The position numbers were made by a program, and so were the translations under genes. Shown here piece after piece: positions 25,472-34,316 of a stretch of DNA of 64,000 bases; position 1 is the first letter of the stretch, and each line of letters opens with the position of its first letter. The notes under the pieces were generated by a model. The model made no database searches and was not told where the DNA came from. It was given only the letters and a program-made list of their open reading frames with translations. The stretch comes from Ruminococcaceae bacterium UBA7075. GTDB taxonomy: Bacteria > Bacillota > Clostridia > Oscillospirales > Acutalibacteraceae. The DNA lies in assembly GCA_002493635.1 (NCBI GenBank), contig DKZL01000050.1, positions 1 through 64,000 on the forward strand, in the 5' to 3' direction.

Positions 25472-27343
25472 TCAACCATTGTCCTTAATTTCGTTTGAAA
25501 TAATATCTGTCATACCCTTATCATCAAGCTTTAACATATTGAGAGCTTCGTTTACCGACATTTGCTTTACAAATTTATCATTGATAGCTTTTATATGATA
25601 ATTTCCGTTAAAATCGGTACATACAAGCATATCCGAAAAATTTCTGGCTATTCCGCCGTTTTTTATTCCCTCTTCAAAAAACCATACATTTTTAAAGTTT
25701 GCCGCAAACTCAACTGCTCTGCTGTCAATAGGTTTAATCCTGCAAAGCTTAAGAATACACACATCAATTCCCATTTCTGCAAGCTTTTCCTTTGCTTTGC
25801 AGGCATAAGAAAACAATCTGCCATAGGTAATCAAAAGATTTTTGCCGTCCTTATTTCCGTAAACATCATATTCAATGCTTTCACTTTCAAAGTCCGACGG
25901 TCTGTACAGCTCTCCTCCCCGTGGATAGCGCACAACAGCAAGGCTGTCGCAAACGTAAACCGCGGTAGACAAAGACTTTCTCATTCCCTCAAAATATGTC
26001 GGAGAAAAAATTGTAGTGTTAGGAATTGTGTTAAGCATTGAAACATCGAACACACCCTGATGAGTTTCACCGTCATCGCCGACAATGCCTGCCCTGTCAA
26101 TAGCGACTGTCAGATGAAGCCTGCCGAGTGCCGCATCATGAATAAGCTGGTCATATGAACGCTGTAAGAATGTTGAATAAACTGCAAAGACAGGACGCAT
26201 ACCCTTTGCCGCAAGTCCGCAGCCAAAAGTAACAGCGTGCTCCTCTGCAATTCCGACATCAAAAAATCTTTCCTTATACTGCTTTGAAAACTCATTAAGT
26301 CCTGTGCCTGATGCCATTGCCGCTGTAATTGCACACACCTTTTTGTCCTTTTCGGCAAGCTCACACATCAGCTTTCCGAATTCAGCAGAAAAGCCTTTGT
26401 GACTTGAAAGCAGCTCGCCTGAATCTATGTCAAATTTGCCTATTCCGTGAAACTCGCCCGGCTTGTCCTCAGCCGGCTGATAGCCTTTTCCCTTTTTTGT
26501 TACAACATGTATTATTACAGGAGAATTAATCTTCTTGGCGGCAGAAAAGGCATTTTCCATATCTGCAATATTATGACCGTCAATCGGACCGAGGTAGGTA
26601 AATCCAAAGCAATCAAAAAGTGTGTTTTTATAAACAAGATTTTTAATGCGTGATTTTCCCCTCTGGAGAAACCGCTTAACAGGCTTGCCAAAGACGGGAA
26701 TCTTTGTAAGAATCCGTTCCGTAATGTGCTTAACTCGTATATACCACGGTCTGATTCTTACAGAAGTCAGATACCTTGGGAAAGCACCTACGTTCTTGGA
26801 AATTGACATTTTATTGTCATTCAGAACAACAATAAAATTTTTATTGAATCTTCCTGCATTGTTCATCGCTTCAAATGCAAGTCCGCCTGTAAAAGAGCCG
26901 TCGCCGATTACTGCCACCGTATGACTCTGGTCGCCGCTGAGCATCTTGGCATTCGCAATTCCGAAAGCCGCTGAAATTGAGGTACTGCTGTGACCTGTAT
27001 TAAAATCATCATACTTGCTTTCATCACGCTTTGGGAAGCCTGAAATTCCTCCTTTGGTACGTAATGTATCAAATTGCTCGTACCGACCCGTAAGCAGCTT
27101 GTGAACATAGCTCTGATGACCGACATCCCACACAACGCTGTCCTTAGGCAGGTTAAAGCTGCGGTGTAAAGCAACCGTAAGTTCAACCACGCCGAGGTTT
27201 GGCGAAAGATGTCCTCCGTTGACAGACACGGTTTCAACAAGCTTTTCCCTTATTTCAGTACAAAGCTCAGGAATATCATCTTCGTTCAGCTTTTTTACAT
27301 CAGCAGGTGATTTAATTTTTGACAAAAGTTTATAGTCACCCAT
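25472..27343 (-). CDS. dxs: 1-deoxy-D-xylulose-5-phosphate synthase
   Basis: About 623 residues. The thiamine pyrophosphate motif runs GDGSFTGG...NN (147-162). The transketolase pyrimidine domain with IAEEHAVTFGCGLAAKG and the C-terminal domain follow. It makes the first intermediate of the MEP isoprenoid pathway from pyruvate and glyceraldehyde-3-P. I take the ATG at 27343 (MGDYKLL); the frame extends to a TTG at 27361 that is less likely. Paired with ispA upstream, so it feeds polyprenyl synthesis. Confidence 0.95.
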   Translation of the reverse strand: MGDYKLLSKIKSPADVKKLNEDDIPELCTEIREKLVETVSVNGGHLSPNLGVVELTVALHRSFNLPKDSVVWDVGHQSYVHKLLTGRYEQFDTLRTKGGISGFPKRDESKYDDFNTGHSSTSISAAFGIANAKMLSGDQSHTVAVIGDGSFTGGLAFEAMNNAGRFNKNFIVVLNDNKMSISKNVGAFPRYLTSVRIRPWYIRVKHITERILTKIPVFGKPVKRFLQRGKSRIKNLVYKNTLFDCFGFTYLGPIDGHNIADMENAFSAAKKINSPVIIHVVTKKGKGYQPAEDKPGEFHGIGKFDIDSGELLSSHKGFSAEFGKLMCELAEKDKKVCAITAAMASGTGLNEFSKQYKERFFDVGIAEEHAVTFGCGLAAKGMRPVFAVYSTFLQRSYDQLIHDAALGRLHLTVAIDRAGIVGDDGETHQGVFDVSMLNTIPNTTIFSPTYFEGMRKSLSTAVYVCDSLAVVRYPRGGELYRPSDFESESIEYDVYGNKDGKNLLITYGRLFSYACKAKEKLAEMGIDVCILKLCRIKPIDSRAVEFAANFKNVWFFEEGIKNGGIARNFSDMLVCTDFNGNYHIKAINDKFVKQMSVNEALNMLKLDDKGMTDIISNEIKDNG

Positions 27344-27567
27344 AATCCTATACCTATCCAATATTTCAATTTCTATCGCCGTTCAATAAGCAGCCGGTGG
27401 GCTGCACTTATTCGTGCAGACAGCACCATATGAAAATTAACTTCTATGCCGACTGCCAAAGTATGAGCAATTCCCTAAACTCTGTGATACCGAGTTTTCT
27501 TATAATGCATTTTATATAACGGATAAAGTGCCAACCGGCACCAAGCAATTTCCAATAATGCAAAAAT
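27344..27567. other. Gap between ispA and dxs with structured DNA
   Basis: A 224-base region between co-directional operon genes, unusually long. It contains a strong hairpin GCAGCC-CACC-GGCTGC and no open frame with a ribosome binding site. The spacing breaks the otherwise tight ispA-dxs-tlyA operon, so an inserted element or an internal promoter is plausible. Confidence 0.4.
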
Positions 27568-28440
27568 TTATTTTGTTCTTTCTGCAAGCTCATATGCAAA
27601 CTTTTTAAGAGTATTTATGTCTCCGTTAAAATATTCAAGTGCTTCTACGGCATTTTCAGTAAGTAAATTAACAAGCTTTGCACACTCTGAAACTCCTAAA
27701 AGTGAAACATAAGTTGACTTATTGTTATCGTTGTCACTGCCGACCGGCTTGCCAAGTTCATCGTTTGTGGAGGTTACATCAAGAATATCATCTTTAATCT
27801 GAAACGCAATGCCGATACACTCACCGTACCTTGACGCCGCTTTAATCTGCTGTTCGGATGCACCTGCAGAAATTGCACCCATTTCACAAGCAGCCTTAAT
27901 GAGGCACGCTGTCTTTTTGTAATCCATTTCACGCAATACTTCAATCGGTGCGTCAGTGTTTTCGCTTAAGAGGTCAATTACCTGACCGCCTACCATTCCG
28001 TTTGCACCCGCATACCTTGAAAGAACATTTGCACACTGTCTGCAAGCCTTTTCACCAACCAGTTCAGCAGTCTTGTCATTTGTCATAATCTCAAAAGCAA
28101 GCGTTTGCAGCGCATCGCCTGCAAGCAGAGCAATATCCTCGCCGTAAACCTTATGGTTAGACGGCTTGCCTCTGCGCAAATCATCGTCATCCATACACGG
28201 CAAATCATCGTGAATAAGTGAGTATGTGTGTATCATTTCTACTGCACAAGCAAACGGTGTTGCTCCTTCGGGGAATCCGTTGCAAAGGGCATTAAACTCA
28301 AAAACAAGCCTTGGTCTTACTCTTTTTCCGCCTGCTGCAAGGCTGTACTGCATCGCTTCAATAAGTTTTTTCTCTCTGCAATCCTTTAAAGGCAGATACG
28401 CTGCAAGAGCCTCCTCGGTCGTTTTAAGGTAGTCAAACAT
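27568..28440 (-). CDS. ispA: Farnesyl/geranyl diphosphate synthase
   Basis: 290 residues of the polyprenyl synthetase family. The first Asp-rich motif is in HDDLPCMDDDDLRRG (about 77-91), with the second Asp motif in FQIKDDILD (about 210). GGKRVRPRL is the diphosphate-binding loop. It condenses IPP with allylic diphosphates to C15 (product length inferred from family). Start 28440 (MFDYLK) follows GGAGAGGGTG and overlaps xseB by eight bases; the longer frame to 28482 lies within xseB. Confidence 0.94.
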   Translation of the reverse strand: MFDYLKTTEEALAAYLPLKDCREKKLIEAMQYSLAAGGKRVRPRLVFEFNALCNGFPEGATPFACAVEMIHTYSLIHDDLPCMDDDDLRRGKPSNHKVYGEDIALLAGDALQTLAFEIMTNDKTAELVGEKACRQCANVLSRYAGANGMVGGQVIDLLSENTDAPIEVLREMDYKKTACLIKAACEMGAISAGASEQQIKAASRYGECIGIAFQIKDDILDVTSTNDELGKPVGSDNDNNKSTYVSLLGVSECAKLVNLLTENAVEALEYFNGDINTLKKFAYELAERTK

Positions 28441-28660
28441 TGAATTCACCCTCTCCGTTTTTAAGCTTTTGTATTCTCTCATTTATATCAACAATCTCAC
28501 CCTTGCAGGTTTCAAGCTTATTCATACAGTATGCAAGCAGTTCACACGCCTTTGAATATTCCTCAACGCTCTGCTGTAAAGTAAGATTTCCGTTTTCCAT
28601 TTTAGAAACAATTTCTTCAAGCTTTTTATTAGCCTCTTCAAAAGTCAGTTTATCACTCAT
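28433..28660 (-). CDS. xseB: Exodeoxyribonuclease VII small subunit
   Basis: 75 residues with the XseB pattern LTFEEANKKLEEIVSKMENGNLTLQQSVEEYSKACEL. The partner large subunit XseA usually lies directly upstream in Clostridia; here the upstream gene is whiA instead, so XseA must be encoded elsewhere or be missing. AGGAGG lies before the ATG, and it overlaps whiA by eight bases. Confidence 0.93.
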   Translation of the reverse strand: MSDKLTFEEANKKLEEIVSKMENGNLTLQQSVEEYSKACELLAYCMNKLETCKGEIVDINERIQKLKNGEGEFNV

Positions 28661-29585
28661 TTTTTCCTCCTATAATCGGCGCATATTCCAAAAGCTTCTG
28701 CATTCTGTGGTTTGCACCGCTTCGGCTGATCGGCGGTACAAGGTTCTGTCCTAAATCTCTTAAAGACATTTCAGGATTTTCAAGCCTCAAATATGCAATT
28801 TCTTTTAAATCGTCGGGTAAAGTTTCAAGTCCGTGATGCTTTTGAATATACTTAATCGCCTCAATCTGTTTTGCAGACGCTGAAGCAACCTTAACAATAT
28901 TAGCCAACTCTCCGTTAATGCGCCTGTTGACATTATTGCGTACCTGCTTTACAGCCTTAGTACCCATAATTTCCATTGCGCTGTGACCTGCGCCTATGTA
29001 AGTCAGCAAATCACAAATCTGTTCGCTGCCCTTAAAATATACAACATAACTTCCGTTTCTTGTTACGGTCTTTGGACTTAGAGCACATTCGGTTATTTCC
29101 GACAGAAGCTTACATAAGTCGACAGACAGATTTTTATGCGGAACACAAAACTCGGCATGATAGCTTTTGTTGGGGTCAGACACCGAACCGCAGCTCAAAA
29201 ACACACCTCTGATGAAAGCCGCTGACAGTTCGTCAGAGCTGAGATTAGCCCTGTTTACCCTGCGTGTAATCTGAAATGCTGAATGGCCGAAATCTTCAAA
29301 TATTTTTTTGCATTCATTCGGATCAACAATAATCACCTTATAAAGATGCTTGTCAGTGTTTTTTATGCGCAAGTCTGTTTGTCTTTCAATAATTGGCATA
29401 TATATTTTTTGCAGTATATCCGTTACCCTTTTACAAGCATAAAGATTTTCTGTTTTAAAAACAATTCTGCTGTCTGAAAAATCCTTATCAAACAGCAGCA
29501 TCCCATAAAGCTCTGCCTTTAAAGCTTCCGCATCGTCAACCTCAACCTGACAAAGCTCTTTTTTTATATCCGAAGAAAAAGACAC
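28653..29585 (-). CDS. whiA: WhiA DNA-binding protein
   Basis: 310 residues. A LAGLIDADG-like N-terminal domain (FSSDIKKELCQVEVDDAEALKAELYGMLLF...AAFIRGVFLSCGSVSDPNKSYHAEF) is followed by the C-terminal HTH, with ELANIVKVASASAKQIEAIKYI and YLRLENPEMSLRDLGQ. WhiA affects chromosome segregation and division in Firmicutes and sporulation in Actinobacteria. The start is a GTG with AAAGGAGAG upstream. It normally follows yvcK, which is missing here. Confidence 0.95.
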   Translation of the reverse strand: MSFSSDIKKELCQVEVDDAEALKAELYGMLLFDKDFSDSRIVFKTENLYACKRVTDILQKIYMPIIERQTDLRIKNTDKHLYKVIIVDPNECKKIFEDFGHSAFQITRRVNRANLSSDELSAAFIRGVFLSCGSVSDPNKSYHAEFCVPHKNLSVDLCKLLSEITECALSPKTVTRNGSYVVYFKGSEQICDLLTYIGAGHSAMEIMGTKAVKQVRNNVNRRINGELANIVKVASASAKQIEAIKYIQKHHGLETLPDDLKEIAYLRLENPEMSLRDLGQNLVPPISRSGANHRMQKLLEYAPIIGGKNE

Positions 29586-29597
29586 AATGCTCTCCTT

Positions 29598-30461
29598 TTA
29601 TTTTGCAATATCTCTGTGCTGAATAATACACTTATAGGCTTTTTTTACAAAATGCTCCTCAAGCTGTCTTGCTATGGTAACGCTTCTGTGCTTACCGCCT
29701 GTACATCCTATGCCGACAACCAATTCGCTTTTTCCTTCTTTCAGATACAGTGGTACTGAAAAGTCAAGCAGATTAAGAGTACGGGCAATAAATTCCTGTG
29801 TGTCGTCGCTATTTAGTACATAGGTTCGCACATCTTCATCAAGTCCTGTAAGAGACTTAAGTTCAGGAATGTAAAACGGATTGGGAAGACATCTTACATC
29901 AATAATCAGATCAGCTTCAAGCGGTATTCCGTATTTAAATCCGAACGACATAAACGTTAGTGTAAGGCTTTGTGAGGTATCGTCCATAAACATCGACTTA
30001 ACACGCTCTGCAAGCTGTTTGTTTGACATATACGTGGTATCAATATTATAATCGGCAATTGTTTTTACAGGTAATAAAAGTGCCTTTTCAAATTCAACCG
30101 CTTCAACAACCGAACCGTCCTTCAGTCTCTCAGACAGAGGATGCTTTCTGCGTGTTTCCTTATACCTTGTAATCAGGCAGTCAACCTTTGCATCAAAGAA
30201 CAACACACTTACATCACTGTGACTACTCTTAAACTGATTGATGTCAGAATATACCTTTTCAAAATTTTCGTTACCTCTCACATCAACAACCACCGCAACA
30301 CGCTTCATCATATTGTCCTCTGCCTTTGAGCAAAGTGTGTACAGTGTTGAAAGAAGCGATGAAGGAATGTTGTCAACGCAATAATATCCAATATCTTCAA
30401 GAATGTGCAAGGCACTTGTTTTGCCTGCACCTGACATTCCTGTAATAATTACAAATTCCAT
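29598..30461 (-). CDS. rapZ: RNase adapter/nucleotide-binding protein RapZ
   Basis: 287 residues. Walker A GMSGAGKT at 8-15, and the C-terminal GIGCTGGKHRSVTIARQLEEH motif are both present. In E. coli RapZ controls GlmS through small RNAs; the Firmicute YvcJ role is less clear. ATG 30461 is preferred over an in-frame ATG four codons upstream because of spacing to GGATG. It sits 12 bases before whiA. Confidence 0.94.
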   Translation of the reverse strand: MEFVIITGMSGAGKTSALHILEDIGYYCVDNIPSSLLSTLYTLCSKAEDNMMKRVAVVVDVRGNENFEKVYSDINQFKSSHSDVSVLFFDAKVDCLITRYKETRRKHPLSERLKDGSVVEAVEFEKALLLPVKTIADYNIDTTYMSNKQLAERVKSMFMDDTSQSLTLTFMSFGFKYGIPLEADLIIDVRCLPNPFYIPELKSLTGLDEDVRTYVLNSDDTQEFIARTLNLLDFSVPLYLKEGKSELVVGIGCTGGKHRSVTIARQLEEHFVKKAYKCIIQHRDIAK

Positions 30462-30563
30462 AATATCATCCATTTTCTTTTCATAAAATTAACAGTTAAC
30501 AGGTTAATTCACATAATTGCCCCTGTAAAAATTTTGTAAAAACCGTTAGTCAGCAAAATTCAT

Positions 30564-31466
30564 TTAAATCATTATAAGTTCACATTCGAGGTCAAAATCC
30601 GTTTCGGATTTAACGGTATTCTGAATTTCTTTTATAAGATTTTTTACATCCTTCGCAGTGGCATTTGACTTATTAATGATAAATCCTGCGTGTTTTTCAG
30701 AAACCTGAGCACCACCAACGGTTTTCCCCTTCAGTCCGCACTGTTCAATAAGAGTGCCTGCAAACGCCCCCTCCGGACGCTTGAAAACACTGCCGGCACT
30801 CGGAAACTCAAGCGGCTGCTTACTTGCTCTGCGAGACAGAAAATCGTCCATTTTCTCTTGAATTTCGCTCTTCTGAGCCTTGTTAAGTTTTAAGGTTATG
30901 CCCGTAATAATGCAGCCGTTACTGCGATAAACACTGTTTCTGTATCCGAACTCAAGTTTATCCTTGTCGGTTCTTCCGATTTCGCCTTCTTTAGTGATAT
31001 GAGAAACCGAATAAACAACATCCTTCATCTCGCCGCCATAGGCACCTGCATTCATAAACACTGCACCGCCTACCGTACCGGGAATACCCCATGCAAATTC
31101 AAGCCCCGACAGACCGTTTTTCAAAGCAAACTTGCACAAGGCTGCCAAAGACGCACCTGCTCCGCAATATATTGTAGTTTCATCAAGTAAAACAATATTT
31201 CTTAGTTCTCCGTCAAGGCGAATAACCGCCTTATCAAGACCATCGTCAGACACCAGAAGATTGCTGCCGTTTCCGATAATCATAAAATCAATCTCAGAAT
31301 TTTTACATTCCTTTATTATTGTACTCAGCTTACTCAGCGTACCCACCTTAACATATGTACTTGCATTACCGCCGATTTTAAATGTTGTATGTCTGCTCAT
31401 TGGTTCATTTTTGCGAGCGTCACACTCTAAAACCTTAGCAAGATTATAGATTATGGTTGTATCCAT
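30564..31466 (-). CDS. murB: UDP-N-acetylenolpyruvoylglucosamine reductase
   Basis: 300 residues, an FAD flavoprotein. The FAD-binding part has GGNASTYVKVGTLSKL and IIGNGSNLLVSDDG. The substrate region has GIPGTVGGAVFMNAGAYGGEM, and the catalytic Ser lies in PSAGSVFKRPEG. It completes UDP-MurNAc. The type is the shorter MurB without the 3-layer insert. GGGGGTAA precedes the ATG. Confidence 0.96.
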   Translation of the reverse strand: MDTTIIYNLAKVLECDARKNEPMSRHTTFKIGGNASTYVKVGTLSKLSTIIKECKNSEIDFMIIGNGSNLLVSDDGLDKAVIRLDGELRNIVLLDETTIYCGAGASLAALCKFALKNGLSGLEFAWGIPGTVGGAVFMNAGAYGGEMKDVVYSVSHITKEGEIGRTDKDKLEFGYRNSVYRSNGCIITGITLKLNKAQKSEIQEKMDDFLSRRASKQPLEFPSAGSVFKRPEGAFAGTLIEQCGLKGKTVGGAQVSEKHAGFIINKSNATAKDVKNLIKEIQNTVKSETDFDLECELIMI

Positions 31467-31602
31467 AAATTACCCCCGAATAATTTACATTATATATTAA
31501 TATGATATATTTTTCTCTTCAAAATATGACTTTAATCTCTCAACCATATTGTTTAGGAATCACTGTTTCCTTTACACTCTACTTATCAGTAAAATCAATT
31601 TA

Positions 31603-32571
31603 TTACTTCCATTCGTCGATAACCACCTTTGGTGTATCACCCATATCGTCCATATCCATACCAAGACTTACCAAAAGATCCTTTGCGGCATTAAAGCCCA
31701 TCTTTTTCTGCCTGTTGTTCATTGCAGCAACCTCAATGATAACAGCAAGGTTACGACCCGGCTTAACAGGAATGGTCATAGTCGGAACCTCAATATCAAG
31801 AATTTTCATAACATTGTTTTCAAGACCCATTCTGTCATACACTTTAGCACTGTTCCATGGTTCAAGATTAATGACAAGGTCAATCTTCTCCTGCATTTTG
31901 ACAGCGCCCATACCAAACAGTTGACGTGCGTTAATAATGCCAATACCTCTCAGCTCAATAAAATGGCGAATATTTGCAGGCGACTGTCCGATAAGGGTTG
32001 AAGTTGATGTCCGTCTGATTTCAACAGCGTCGTCAGCAACAAGTCTGTGACCTCGCTTTATAAGCTCTATTGCAGTTTCGCTTTTACCAACGCCGCTGTC
32101 ACCGATTAAAAGACATCCCTCGCCGTAAACCTCAACCAGAACTCCGTGGCGGGTAATGCGAGGAGCAAGCTCACGGTTAAGATAATGAACAACGGACGCA
32201 GTAAGATCCGATGTATTCTGACTCGTATTAAAAATAGGCACATTATGCAGCATTGCACTTTCTAAAATTACATTAGAAGGCTCCATATCCCTGCATATAA
32301 TCATCGCCGGAGGTCCAAAGCTGAAGATAGCGTCAATAACCATTTTCTGAGCCTCAGCACCGAAACGACCGAGATACGAAAACTCCGTATTACCGAACAC
32401 CTGTATAAGCCTGTTGTCAAAGAACTCAAAGTAACCTGTCAGTTCAAGACCCGGTCTGTTTATTTCAACAGTATCTATTCTTATCTCATCATAGTTTTCC
32501 GGAACATAGACCTTATTAAGATGCAAATCATCAACTATTTTTGATAAAGGAACTGAAAAACCAAGAGACAT
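31603..32571 (-). CDS. hprK: HPr kinase/phosphorylase
   Basis: 322 residues. Walker A GDSGVGKS lies at 157-164, and the second family signature (IPVKPGRNLAVIIEVAAMNNRQKKMG) is present near residue 265-290. It phosphorylates HPr on Ser46 for carbon catabolite control in Firmicutes. A candidate promoter precedes it (32620-32647). Downstream come murB, rapZ and whiA, in the same direction. Confidence 0.96.
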   Translation of the reverse strand: MSLGFSVPLSKIVDDLHLNKVYVPENYDEIRIDTVEINRPGLELTGYFEFFDNRLIQVFGNTEFSYLGRFGAEAQKMVIDAIFSFGPPAMIICRDMEPSNVILESAMLHNVPIFNTSQNTSDLTASVVHYLNRELAPRITRHGVLVEVYGEGCLLIGDSGVGKSETAIELIKRGHRLVADDAVEIRRTSTSTLIGQSPANIRHFIELRGIGIINARQLFGMGAVKMQEKIDLVINLEPWNSAKVYDRMGLENNVMKILDIEVPTMTIPVKPGRNLAVIIEVAAMNNRQKKMGFNAAKDLLVSLGMDMDDMGDTPKVVIDEWK

Positions 32572-32619
32572 AAATTCACCATCCTTGTTAATTATTTCCG
32601 TGTATTAAAATCCAATTCT

Positions 32620-32647
32620 ATTATACACCATAACAAGGTTCGGTTAA
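32620..32647 (-). promoter_or_regulatory. Candidate promoter of hprK
   Basis: A TATAAT box (32620-32625) and a TTAACC -35 (32642-32647) are 16 bases apart, ending about 50 bases before the hprK ATG. The -35 matches four of six bases. Confidence 0.5.
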
Positions 32648-32689
32648 AGTCTTTTTTTGAATTATTTTTCAATATTTTCATTATTTTTA

Positions 32690-33280
32690 TCATTTTTCAG
32701 ATGAGATTCTGATAGGAGTAATTTTTAATTCTTTGTCAGAACTAATATAAAAAATGTTAAAATCTGAATTTTCATTATCGGTAAAATTATTAAAAATTGA
32801 TAAAAGATTCACACTGTTTTCTTTATCTTCTTTCTTTTGAAGAATAATATGTTTTTCGATTTTTTGAGGTGCTTCCTTTGATTCTGAAATAAATTTCATT
32901 GTGTTATCATCTGCTGCAGCAATGTACGCTCTTGGCGAAATATAATATTGCGACGCCATAAAGCTTACATCATCATACAAAATATGATTATCCACCTTAT
33001 TGGAAACAATAAAAAGTTCCATCTTTGTCAGTGAAAGGTCGGGAATATATTTTTGCTTTGCCATAGCACAAGCCTGTTCAAAATCTTCCCCTTCAATACT
33101 GACAGATTCAGGCTCTTCACTGTCTGACAACATATAAAAGCTGTAAACAAAACCGTTTTCACCTTTTTCCACAGTGACGGTTTCTGCAATAGACGCCTTG
33201 TCAATTCTTGTTTCATAAGAGCATCCGCTCAAGGTAAAAATAAAAGCAAGAGTAAAAATAATTACGCAAAACCTACGCAT
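32690..33280 (-). CDS. gerAC: Short GerAC-like germinant receptor lipoprotein
   Basis: 196 residues. A lipoprotein signal with Cys in LSGC at about 18-21 fits an anchored spore inner-membrane lipoprotein. The rest matches the N-terminal domain of GerAC (SLTKMELFIVSNKV, MASQYYISPRAYIAAADDNTMKF). The usual C-terminal domain, which takes the family to about 370 residues, is absent; 30 bases of low-complexity sequence follow the stop. GGAGG precedes the ATG, and it overlaps gerAB by eight bases. Either a decayed or a minimal subunit. Confidence 0.75.
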   Translation of the reverse strand: MRRFCVIIFTLAFIFTLSGCSYETRIDKASIAETVTVEKGENGFVYSFYMLSDSEEPESVSIEGEDFEQACAMAKQKYIPDLSLTKMELFIVSNKVDNHILYDDVSFMASQYYISPRAYIAAADDNTMKFISESKEAPQKIEKHIILQKKEDKENSVNLLSIFNNFTDNENSDFNIFYISSDKELKITPIRISSEK

Positions 33281-34316
33281 TTAATCGCCTCCGGAACAAT
33301 GTAATATATATCATAGGCACAGCAAATGAAGCCAAAGCAGTAAAAATCCCAAATATATAAGGGTTCAAAATAATTTCTTTCACAGAATTATAATAATCTG
33401 CCGTCAGATAAAGCAGATATGATATAACTGCAAAAACACTCATACACCATACATTTTCATTTTTATTGACAACTCTGCCGATACATATAAGACAAAGAGA
33501 AACAAGTATAAACACAGACATTGCGCAGAGTGACAAATGAAAGCTGTCTATGCCGACTGCATTTCCGAAATCAGCCGCTTTTGAAAGAACAAATATCTGA
33601 TAATTTTGCATTGCTCCATAATTGCCGAGCGCAAAAAACACAAAGAATACTATGATCATAAGCAGAAGGGCAAGACCGCATACAAGAAATACTATGCTTC
33701 TTGTTCTCGTTCTGCCGTTGTATTCAAAAAATCCGAATATTACAGCCGCAAACGCTGTCATAGCAAACACAGCCGAGCCGTATTGCAGTTGTGCTCCGTC
33801 AAAATCAAGCTTAAAGCCCGAAAAGTCAAGATGACTGATATTTCCGCCGAAAATCAGTGCAAATGCAATTACAGCAAATGCAAAAATAAACAGACTGCAC
33901 CTTGCAACAGCTCCGATTCCACGGGTCGAAGCAAACACGCAGACCGCAAGCAAAATAAAAATTACTACAAATCCTGCGTCCTTTCTGTTTCCCGTGCTTG
34001 TAAATACGCTTGAATAATTAAGCAAGAAATTTACCGTTGCATACACAAAGTAAAGTGCATAAAACATTGACAAAAAAACCGTTGCCGACGGAGTTTCTCG
34101 CCTTGCAAAATCTATAAAGCTCAGGTCAGTTTTTCTGCTGATAATTCGTGTCGGTATAATATAAATCAAAAACACAGCAAGACCTATAATTACAGACAAA
34201 ACACCCGACATATATGACTTATAAATAAAAGTATAGTTCTGAATAAGAATTATACCTGTCATCGCAACAAACAGAGCTATCATCATTTGAGAAAACCGAG
34301 ATTTTGAATTACGCAT
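33273..34316 (-). CDS. gerAB: Spore germination permease GerAB
   Basis: 347 residues with about ten transmembrane helices and the early SRFSQMMIALFVAMTGIILIQN of the amino-acid-permease-like B subunit. In GerA receptors it binds the germinant in the inner spore membrane. Two adjacent ATGs exist; I use the second (34316), six bases from GGAGG. It overlaps gerAA by eight bases. Confidence 0.9.
   Translation of the reverse strand: MRNSKSRFSQMMIALFVAMTGIILIQNYTFIYKSYMSGVLSVIIGLAVFLIYIIPTRIISRKTDLSFIDFARRETPSATVFLSMFYALYFVYATVNFLLNYSSVFTSTGNRKDAGFVVIFILLAVCVFASTRGIGAVARCSLFIFAFAVIAFALIFGGNISHLDFSGFKLDFDGAQLQYGSAVFAMTAFAAVIFGFFEYNGRTRTRSIVFLVCGLALLLMIIVFFVFFALGNYGAMQNYQIFVLSKAADFGNAVGIDSFHLSLCAMSVFILVSLCLICIGRVVNKNENVWCMSVFAVISYLLYLTADYYNSVKEIILNPYIFGIFTALASFAVPMIYITLFRRRLNA

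Noticed and set aside
31502..32001. Plus-strand frames opposite hprK
   Set aside because: They overlap HPr kinase motifs on the other strand and lack a start site.
33606..34013. A Lys/Tyr/Ser-rich 135-codon frame opposite gerAB
   Set aside because: It is antisense to a conserved permease, and its low-complexity make-up follows from the codon bias of membrane helices.
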